DNA of 64,000 bases from JAKAIY01 sp963809385 (lineage in GTDB: Bacteria; Chloroflexota; Ktedonobacteria; Ktedonobacterales; JADMIN01), in the NCBI GenBank assembly GCA_963809385.1, contig CAWEJL010000018.1:124001-188000 (forward strand), given 5' to 3'. The notes under the pieces are model-generated. The model made no database searches and was not told the DNA's origin. It saw only the letters and a program-made list of their open reading frames with translations. This document shows, piece after piece, positions 55,152 to 64,000 of this stretch. Made by a program: the position numbers and the translations under genes. Positions within the stretch are counted from its first letter, which is position 1; each line of letters opens with the position of its first letter.

Positions 55152-55285
55152 GTACTGTGAGAGCGGTGTGATGATCCACGCCGCTCTCACTTGCCCCGCG
55201 AGCGGCATGTGGACTATACTATGCCCACGGACGGGGCTTCGCCCGGGCGCGGGCCAGTGGTGGCTGCTCCAGGGAGCGCAAAACG

Positions 55286-55747
55286 ATGCCAAACAGGTAT
55301 GAGCGCGAGATCGAAGAAATCCTCAACCGGATGGAGGAGTCGGAGCCGCGGAAAGGCTTCGGCGACCGCATCCGCCCTTTCCGTCGCCCGCGCCCCGCGC
55401 GCCCGCGCGGTATGCCTACGCCCCAGCTCGCGCTGATGGAGATCCTCTTCCTGCTGGCCATCACCTTCATCCTCATCGCTAGTGGACTCGCCTTCTATGA
55501 CGGCGATGCGACCGTCGTGAGTGGCGTTATCGGCCTGGTGGGGCTGGTCCTCTTTGTGGTGGCGCTCGTCGCCGGCTGGAGGGACCGATTTCGCCTCTCA
55601 TCGCAACCGAAATGGCGCGGGAATACGGTAGAGCCCAGTCGCATACGGCGCGGCCCGTTGGGCGCGCTGGCGGCGCGAATCCGCATCATGCGGCTGCGTC
55701 GGGAATATCGCCGCGCGCAAGCCCTGCAGGATGAGCCGGACGATTAA
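55286..55747 (+). CDS. Two-helix membrane protein of unknown function
   Basis: Protein of 153 residues that starts MPNRYEREIEEILNRMEESE, a charged N-terminal helix I associate with many Chloroflexota membrane proteins of unknown role. A basic linker (RIRPFRRPRPARPRG) is followed by two helices (LMEILFLLAITFILIASGLAF and VVSGVIGLVGLVLFVVALVAG) and a basic tail. GGGAG precedes the ATG. TATACT at about 55215 may be its -10 element. Confidence 0.65.
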   Translation: MPNRYEREIEEILNRMEESEPRKGFGDRIRPFRRPRPARPRGMPTPQLALMEILFLLAITFILIASGLAFYDGDATVVSGVIGLVGLVLFVVALVAGWRDRFRLSSQPKWRGNTVEPSRIRRGPLGALAARIRIMRLRREYRRAQALQDEPDD

Positions 55748-56031
55748 GCCGCTCCGCATCACAATTTTTTCTCGATTTCCCTGCCTCTCGCGTCCCTAAT
55801 ATCATGCGCCCAATGAAACCGAGCAAGCAATGGCGCTCCGGCGCCGTCTCCGCCTGACAAAGCGGCTCTCTGTGTGACGCTGGCGTGGCGGCGGTGGCGC
55901 GGCGCGGAGGAGACGGGTACCCGGCGGGCATGACTTTTGGCGCGGCGAGTCGGGCGCGCTACAATCTGTATGACAGGCGATGGGGCCAGCGTGGGGGTGT
56001 GTTGGGGTGGTGGCGAGGGCCTCATGGCTGC
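55748..56031. other. Intergenic upstream of uvrA
   Basis: Nearly 300 bases with no credible coding frame; composition is mixed with G-rich stretches near 55980-56015. It ends at the uvrA promoter. No terminator for the upstream gene was recognised. Confidence 0.4.
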
Positions 56032-56061
56032 TTGACGCGCCTCGTACAGACGTTCTATACT
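56032..56061 (+). promoter_or_regulatory. uvrA promoter with SOS-like half-perfect box
   Basis: TTGACG (56032-56037), an 18-base spacer and TATACT (56056-56061). The spacer ends in GTACAGACGTTC (56044-56055), which differs from the Gram-positive SOS consensus GAAC-RNRY-GTTC at one position and abuts the -10, exactly as the box at 17254 does. uvrA is a classic LexA target. Confidence 0.65.
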
Positions 56062-56185
56062 GGCAAGGTTAGCCCTCCTTGGAGGCGCTCCCAGCGGGCG
56101 CGAGAAATACCCATTTCAACCCGATATTTCCTGGCCTGGAGCCTGTCTGTCGCTGAGCCTTTGAGTCGTGGGGGAAGCTGGACCG

Positions 56186-59303
<3,118 letters not shown>

Positions 59304-59750
59304 CACCCCTGCCGCCCGCACGACAGCCCGCCCACGGCAGCATGTATATGAGCATTTGCGCCGGAGGCGCCTGCGCCCACATAAAATCCCCCGCAGTGCG
59401 CGGTTCCAGGAGGAAGCCACATCGAGCGGGCGGGGAATCGCCGCGCTCATCTCAAATGCTTATGCTGCTCGCTGGAGATTGTCTGGTTTTGCGTACTGGC
59501 GCTCGCTGTATCCTATCCATGAGATTGATATTTCCGGGCTGAAATGGACATTGGTCAAGCGCGCTGAATCAATTCACGGCAGGAAATGTGCGCGGAATGG
59601 TCAGCGACTTGCGGAACGTAGCGCTGAACGCATGGCGAGCGAGTGAGCGCGGCGGCCCGGCGCCATCCACAGCTACTCGCGCCAATTGTCGGTGGCGCTG
59701 TGGAGCGGCTTTGACATCAGATCGGGACGCATGAGGAGAGGATCAATCAG
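59304..59750. other. Intergenic, no gene seen
   Basis: About 445 bases between uvrA and the TspO relative. Composition is less GC-rich near 59460-59620. Short frames are present but none has a start site with family-like sequence. No strong hairpin terminator for uvrA is visible. Confidence 0.4.
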
Positions 59751-60542
59751 ATGGCCAGTGATATTCTCCGGCAGGTGACGAACGTCGTCGCCTACGCGCT
59801 CACGCTCATCGTAAATTACCTGGCTGTCTCACTACCGCTTGGGGGGCAGACCACCGCCGAGATCGCGAACCGCTACCCAATCTACTTCCTGCCCGCCAAC
59901 TTTACCTTTGGGATCTGGGGCGTGATCTATCTGGCGCTGGGAATCTACGTCGTTGACCAGGCGCGGCCCTCGCAGCGCGATAATCCCCTCCATCGCCGCA
60001 TTGGGTACCTGTTTGTGATCAGTTGTGTCGCGAACGTCTCCTGGCTTCTGCTGTTTCAGAACCTCCAGTTTGGAGCCAGCATGGTGGCGATGATCGTTCT
60101 GCTGGCCGTGCTGATCGCCATCTACCTGAGACTGGGGATTGGGACGGATCCGATATCCAACAGCACGCGCTTGCTCATTACGCTGCCATTTAGCCTCTAT
60201 CTCGGATGGATCAGTGTGGCGACCATCGCCAACGCCTCTTACGTGCTCTATGACCTCGGCTGGGATGGCTTCGGCATAAGCGGCGCCATGTGGGCGGCTA
60301 TCATGCTGGTCGTCGCGGGGGGGCTCACAGCCGCCGTCATCGTGAGGGGGCGGGACATCGTGTACACCCTCGTCATCCTCTGGGCGTTCGCGGGCATCGC
60401 CATCAAGCAGGCTGCTACTCCGCTGGTATCCACCAGCGCGATCGTGCTGGCCGTCCTCCTGCTGATCATCCTGGTCGGTGCGCTGTTCGCCAACCGGCGG
60501 ACCGCCCGTAAGCCGCTGCCGCAAGGCGCGGTTGGGGCGTGA
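59751..60542 (+). CDS. TspO/MBR-related membrane protein
   Basis: Protein of 263 residues with about eight helices, longer than the usual five-helix TspO (about 160). Motifs resembling the tryptophan-rich family: PANFTFGIWGVIYLALGIYV, NVSWLLLFQ and PFSLYLGWISVATIANASYV. TspO proteins bind porphyrins or sterols and act in stress responses; for this longer form function is unknown. GAGGAGAGG precedes the ATG. Stands alone. Confidence 0.75.
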   Translation: MASDILRQVTNVVAYALTLIVNYLAVSLPLGGQTTAEIANRYPIYFLPANFTFGIWGVIYLALGIYVVDQARPSQRDNPLHRRIGYLFVISCVANVSWLLLFQNLQFGASMVAMIVLLAVLIAIYLRLGIGTDPISNSTRLLITLPFSLYLGWISVATIANASYVLYDLGWDGFGISGAMWAAIMLVVAGGLTAAVIVRGRDIVYTLVILWAFAGIAIKQAATPLVSTSAIVLAVLLLIILVGALFANRRTARKPLPQGAVGA

Positions 60543-60660
60543 TCTGGAATGTGAGGGGTAGCGCGTGGAGTGAGCGCCACGCCAAGGACTGCCAGGACGC
60601 ATATACACCACATAGGCTCCACCGGATACACGAGTCAGCCATGTAGCGCGTCAACTGGCC

Positions 60661-60807
60661 TCACCCCGCTGGCGTAGGGTGCGCCAGCGCAGAGCCGAAG
60701 ATGTTGGCTGTCACTGGCTGGAGGAGGACCACCGCGAGGACCAGACCCGCCAGCGCCAGAAAGACTATCGCCACCACCAGCAAGGGCCAGCGCGGACGCC
60801 GAACCAT
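60661..60807 (-). CDS. Very small single-helix membrane protein
   Basis: Only 48 residues: MVRRPRWPLLVVAIVFLALA, continuing to a second half of one long hydrophobic segment and a polar end SALAHPTPAG. AAGGAG seven bases before ATG 60807 and the positive-inside N-terminus support it. No homology recognised. It might belong to the CHAP hydrolase unit, but a terminator lies between. Confidence 0.5.
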   Translation of the reverse strand: MVRRPRWPLLVVAIVFLALAGLVLAVVLLQPVTANIFGSALAHPTPAG

Positions 60808-60947
60808 GGTGATCTCCTTCATTCCTCTATTCCGCGCACTCCTGTCAGTCGTTGACCCGCTCGAAGCGCGCCGCGGATTCGAGATGACCGCGGTGGAAGT
60901 TCCGATGGAACTCGTGGCCGGCATCGTAAAACTGCCAGGCATGCGTT

Positions 60948-60992
60948 AGAAAAATCAGCGCGACCCCTGCGCTTGGCGAGGGATCGCGCTGA
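60948..60992 (-). terminator. Intrinsic terminator of the CHAP gene
   Basis: Read on the minus strand, TCAGCGCGA (60992-60984) pairs with TCGCGCTGA (60963-60955), with CCCT/AGGG extending the stem, and is followed directly by TTTTTCT. A classic rho-independent terminator just after the CHAP hydrolase stop. Confidence 0.88.
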
Positions 60993-61008
60993 CGAATGCG
61001 ATAGGCCG

Positions 61009-61992
61009 CTATACGCCGTAGAGGAAGTGGACGTGCGGCGAGACGTGGATGTAGCGGTAGTCAATCAGGCCCCATCCGGCGCCGCGCCAGGCGAAGTTCA
61101 TCTCGCTGATGAGGATCCAGTAGCCATCAGACGAGACGGCGACCGACTCGGCCCAGTGTCCCGCGGAACTCGCGCCCTGTTCGCCGCCGTCGATGAAGAT
61201 CGCCGCGTTCGCCACCGGGACGGTTCCGCGCCGGTAGTTGGTCGCGCCTGTGACGTTGGGGTCCTGAGGATGGGTCTCTTCTACCCACCAGTTGCACCAA
61301 CCCCAACTGGCGCGCGAAGGATAGTTGGCGGGGTTAGGCTTGAAGATGTTGGCGTAGCAGCCCGGCGGCACGGTCCACTGCGAGATATTGGCCACGAACT
61401 TGACGCTATCATGGCAGGGCTGGATTGACGAGAGGCCGTAGGCGACGTAGGCTCCGGAACCGCTGGGCGTGGGCGCGGACGATGTGTTTTGCGAACTGTG
61501 TTTGGCCTGGGGCGGCGGCACAGCCACGATGACACCAATCGAGGCGGTGATAGGCCCGCGCCCTGATGGTTGCGGAACGTCCGAATTAACGCCGCTGGCC
61601 CCACTGGCTTTATCGCCGAGCGCCGATGGGTGGACGAGTTGGAATCCCAGCACGCCGACGATGCAAGCGACAATCGCGATGATCCCGGCGGTCAGCCGCA
61701 TCCACGGCTTGATCGTCGGCTCGCGTCTTGGGGTGATCGTCGCGGATATCGAGCGCGTGGCGTTGGGCGAGACGATCACTGGCGCGTTTTCCGCCGGGCG
61801 CTCGCTCGCGTAGGGCGTGAGCGCGGTGGAAGTGGACGGGCGTCGCGGTGTGGTAGGTGGTTCGGTGGGGAGATCCATCGCGGGAATCTGTCGCGTTGTC
61901 CGTGGGACGAGCGTCGTCTGCCGCTCGCGTGGGCCACTCGCTGTGGCGCGTCGCCGCGCCTCCATCTGACCGCTCTCGCGCTGTCCTTCCAT
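61009..61992 (-). CDS. Membrane-anchored CHAP-domain cell-wall hydrolase
   Basis: Protein of 327 residues. A long disordered Arg/Thr/Pro-rich cytoplasmic part is followed by one membrane helix (LTAGIIAIVACIVGVLGFQL), a Ser/Pro-rich linker and a CHAP-like domain from about residue 205: SRASWGWCNWWVEETHPQDP with the catalytic cysteine, AAIFIDGGEQGASSAGHWAE with the histidine and ISEMNFAWRGAGWGLIDYRY. CHAP enzymes cleave peptidoglycan amide or peptide bonds. GGAGG precedes the ATG. The architecture parallels that of the 50.2-kb transglycosylase (disordered inside, enzyme outside). Confidence 0.8.
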   Translation of the reverse strand: MEGQRESGQMEARRRATASGPRERQTTLVPRTTRQIPAMDLPTEPPTTPRRPSTSTALTPYASERPAENAPVIVSPNATRSISATITPRREPTIKPWMRLTAGIIAIVACIVGVLGFQLVHPSALGDKASGASGVNSDVPQPSGRGPITASIGVIVAVPPPQAKHSSQNTSSAPTPSGSGAYVAYGLSSIQPCHDSVKFVANISQWTVPPGCYANIFKPNPANYPSRASWGWCNWWVEETHPQDPNVTGATNYRRGTVPVANAAIFIDGGEQGASSAGHWAESVAVSSDGYWILISEMNFAWRGAGWGLIDYRYIHVSPHVHFLYGV

Positions 61993-62276
61993 GACCGCCT
62001 CCAGCCTGTCAACATCCGCTCGCAGCCGCGCGCATTCGCTTACGCCGCCGCCACGCCTCTACGCGAGCAAGTGTACCATGATGACCCGCGAATTCAACGC
62101 AGGGTAGCCCGTGTGGCCCAGCGGGGGCGTGTACACAGGGATAAGACCTAGCCGAAGGCAGTGATAGTGATATACTGACGCACGATTGCGCGACGCCGCG
62201 CCACTGATCATCAACACGGGCGCGCGGACCCCTACCCATTCCCCAAAGGCGCCTTCAGGAGGAGACGGACAATCAG

Positions 62277-62990
62277 ATGAAAGACCAGCCGCTGGATAAT
62301 CTGTGGCTCGCGCGGGCGATCTTCGACCTTGGCGGCGTCACATTCGGAGACTATACGCTCGGTGGCAGCACCGTCAATTCGCCCGTCTACATCAACCCCA
62401 AGGCGCTCATCAGCAATCCGGAGGCGCTGCGCGTCGCCGCCCGGCTGATCGCGCAGGAGGTGGCGTTGGCTCAATCGTTGCGGCGCAGCCCGGCGCAGCA
62501 GTACGACGTCGTCGCCGGGGTACCAGTGGGCGGTTTGCTGCTGGCGACGACCTTCGCGCTGGAGACCAACACGCCGCTGATCTACGCCCGTATGAAGGCC
62601 GAAGGCACCCGCCAGCGCGGCATCGAAGGCCGCTACATGTCGGGCGCGCGGGTGTTGCTGATTGACGATCTGGTCACCGGTGGCAACAGCATCACCCAGG
62701 CGGCGCGCTTCCTGGCCGAGCATGACATCACCGTTCACGACGCGGTGGCGTTGGTGGACCGTCAGATGGGCGCGCGTGAGCGGCTCAAACATGCGGGCGT
62801 CAATCTTCTCAGCATCCTGACGCTGGATGTGATGATGAACCTCTATTACGAGAGCGGCCTCATCACCGAGCAGCAGCATAATCAGTACCTGGCCTACGTG
62901 CGCGCCAATCGCGCCGCGGCGGCGGATGAGGCGGACACAAACGGCGGCTCCGCCCCTACCAACAACGGCAACGGCTCCTCCGCCCAGTAG
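62277..62990 (+). CDS. pyrE: Orotate phosphoribosyltransferase-like protein
   Basis: Type I phosphoribosyltransferase of 237 residues. The PRPP-binding motif is VLLIDDLVTGGNSITQAARF, and the N-terminal hood FGDYTLGGSTVNSPVYINPK and VAGVPVGGLLLATTFALE match OPRT. A C-terminal Asn/Gly/Ala-rich tail of about 25 residues is extra. AGGAGGAG lies upstream of ATG. OPRT joins orotate to PRPP in pyrimidine synthesis; related proteins act as regulators, and no other pyr gene is nearby. TATACT at 62171-62176 may be the -10 element. Confidence 0.85.
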   Translation: MKDQPLDNLWLARAIFDLGGVTFGDYTLGGSTVNSPVYINPKALISNPEALRVAARLIAQEVALAQSLRRSPAQQYDVVAGVPVGGLLLATTFALETNTPLIYARMKAEGTRQRGIEGRYMSGARVLLIDDLVTGGNSITQAARFLAEHDITVHDAVALVDRQMGARERLKHAGVNLLSILTLDVMMNLYYESGLITEQQHNQYLAYVRANRAAAADEADTNGGSAPTNNGNGSSAQ

Positions 62991-63009
62991 GGAGGGCTCG
63001 CCGCGTCAC

Positions 63010-63207
63010 TCACGTCGCGCTGGAAGTCCAGGGCGGCGCATCGCTGGCCGGGAACGATTCCTCTGACGCCTCGGTGACCGCGTCGTCCTGTGTGGCGGCG
63101 TCCGGCTCCGGGACGCCGCGCGTATCCGCGGGATTGGTTAGCGGCTCGTTGAGGCCGCTTGGCGGCTCGTTGGGGCCGCTTGGCGGCTCATGGTCTGTCT
63201 CGCGCAT
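63010..63207 (-). CDS. Small acidic protein with EASEESFPASD motif
   Basis: Protein of 65 residues, mostly Pro/Glu/Asp-rich and likely disordered. The C-terminus DAVTEASEESFPASDAPPWT is a recurrent motif at the end of small bacterial hypothetical proteins, so the gene is probably real. Its N-terminal half contains a short repeat (PSGPNEP, PSGLNEP) made by a 21-bp DNA duplication. Function unknown. Confidence 0.6.
   Translation of the reverse strand: MRETDHEPPSGPNEPPSGLNEPLTNPADTRGVPEPDAATQDDAVTEASEESFPASDAPPWTSSAT
63147..63188. repeat. 21-bp tandem duplication
   Basis: Two copies of a 21-base unit (63147-63167 and 63168-63188) differing by one base. It lies in frame inside the small acidic gene, giving a seven-residue protein repeat. 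Confidence 0.85.
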
Positions 63208-63600
63208 GGCGAACTCTTTTCTCTGGCGCGCGACGGTCTTGCGCCGCGCGCCGCTGATAGCGTATTATCACCGCCGGAGGTACACGAGCGTATGGCATCT
63301 ATCGCGTAGCGAGCGCAGGCGATCCCCGCGAGTCGCGGCTGAGAGCCTGCCTTCCCCGGAGCGTCCCGCTTACACAGTGCGGAGACGGTGGGGGAGTCGC
63401 TACGCCGCGCCCGGCCTCCCAGGCCTCGTGACTCGCGCTCTGGCGCATCCCGCGCCCCGCATGCCATCCACCTTCCGCCCGCGCCCCGCGACGAGTCACC
63501 CGCGACGTTCCCCCACTCCCCCTATCTGCCTTCCATCCCGGACGCTCCCCTCACCGTTAGCCCGTGGCGCGCATGGCGCGCACGAGAGGAGAGCGTCCGT
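63208..63600. other. Long leader region of the ABC-F gene
   Basis: About 390 bases upstream of an ABC-F start. A TATTAT at about 63263-63268 could be a -10 element, leaving a long 5' leader. GC-rich complementary segments occur (for example GGGGAG near 63391 and CTCCC near 63414). ABC-F genes are often controlled by leader attenuation. No tRNA or credible ORF was found. Confidence 0.4.
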
Positions 63601-64000
63601 ATGGTCACATCATCCGTCACTCTTCAGGTCCGCGAGGTCAGCAAGTCCTACGCTCAACGGCTGGTGCTGCGCGCGGTGACGTTCGCGCTGAATCAGGGCG
63701 ACCGCGCCGGGCTGGTCGGCGCCAATGGGGCGGGTAAATCCACACTGCTGCGCATCATCGCCGGGGTCGAGGAGTCCGACAGTGGCATAGTATCGCCCGG
63801 CCCGTCGGTCGAGTTGGGCTATTTGCCGCAGACACCGCTCGCCGCGCCGGGCCAGACGGTGGATGATTTACTCTATGAGGCGGCGGGCCAGCTACGCCGC
63901 ATCGAGGCGCGCATGCGCGAGCTGGAATCCGAGATGGCGGTGGCGCACGATGGCGCGCTGGACGCGGCGCTCGTGGAGTATGGTCAGCTCACCATGCGCT
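63601..64000 (+). CDS. ABC-F family ATPase (partial)
   Basis: The first 133 residues of an ABC-F protein; the rest lies beyond the window. VTLQVREVSKSYAQRLVLRA, Walker A GLVGANGAGKSTLLRIIAGV and LGYLPQTPLAAPGQTVDDLL with the Q-loop, then the helical arm beginning LYEAAGQLRRIEARMRELES. These soluble tandem ATPases act on the ribosome as translation or antibiotic-protection factors; the class cannot be told without the C-terminal half. GAGAGGAGAG precedes the ATG. Confidence 0.88.
   Translation, partial: MVTSSVTLQVREVSKSYAQRLVLRAVTFALNQGDRAGLVGANGAGKSTLLRIIAGVEESDSGIVSPGPSVELGYLPQTPLAAPGQTVDDLLYEAAGQLRRIEARMRELESEMAVAHDGALDAALVEYGQLTMR

Overview
The window is GC-rich, gene-dense DNA with no rRNA, tRNA, CRISPR array or transposase that I could see. 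It looks chromosomal and most resembles Chloroflexota. The reasons are: a DUF951 gene overlapping nadD, a DUF2085 membrane protein beside ccdA, several small Chloroflexota-type membrane proteins, and an SOS-like operator of the Gram-positive/Chloroflexota form (GAAC-N4-GTTC) next to uvrA. The assignment is inference; no marker gene settles it.

Layout. 1-7.1 kb: secreted propeller protein (partial), mpg, pepF, then nadD-DUF951-MFS exporter-GT9 glycosyltransferase with ATGA-type overlaps. 7.2-12.2 kb: an accessory, partly GC-poor block on the minus strand. It holds a very large reading frame with three TIR domains alternating with membrane blocks, a lectin-fold membrane protein, a possible gene remnant built around a 19-bp palindrome, and a secreted DUF5666-like protein. 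12.4-15.7 kb: an electron-transfer module (FAD/2Fe-2S reductase, ApbE, ferric-reductase-like membrane protein). 15.7-17.1 kb: SGNH hydrolase and SDR. 17.2-17.5 kb: a strong promoter with an SOS-like box driving a terminator-closed unit of about 190 nt without a convincing ORF. 17.8-20.8 kb: amidohydrolase, MIP18/DUF59 and zinc alcohol dehydrogenase, the accessory set usually linked to propane/phenol-type di-iron monooxygenases, here without the monooxygenase. 20.9-30.4 kb: two APH-fold kinases, an ABC-2 exporter, alkylation repair (Ada/AraC/AlkA fusion plus Ogt) and a TPR membrane protein. 30.7-40.9 kb: aspartase/fumarase, dodecin, HAD phosphatase, dnaJ and grpE without dnaK, a TraR/DksA zinc finger, DsrE2-TusA, holB and a stand-alone Lon N-terminal domain. 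41-47.4 kb: CaiB-type CoA transferase and a complete livHMGF plus binding-protein cluster. 48-64 kb: PDZ/radical-SAM/DUF512 protein, lipoprotein, lytic transglycosylase-like protein, receiver domain, radC, ccdA-DUF2085, uvrA, a TspO relative, CHAP hydrolase, orotate phosphoribosyltransferase-like gene and the start of an ABC-F gene.

Themes. DNA repair is well represented (mpg, Ada-AlkA, ogt, radC, uvrA). The TIR protein keeps the SARM1-type catalytic glutamate in its first two TIR domains and has serine there in the third, suggesting an NAD-linked membrane protein of unknown role.

Quality caveat. At least twelve reading frames are interrupted by apparent one-base indels (pepF, MFS, 7.7 kb, four in the TIR gene, 11.9 kb, 36.8 kb, holB, radC, uvrA). 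Several lie in short homopolymers and some hit genes that are normally essential, so consensus error is the leading explanation. I annotate these as single genes with a frameshift.
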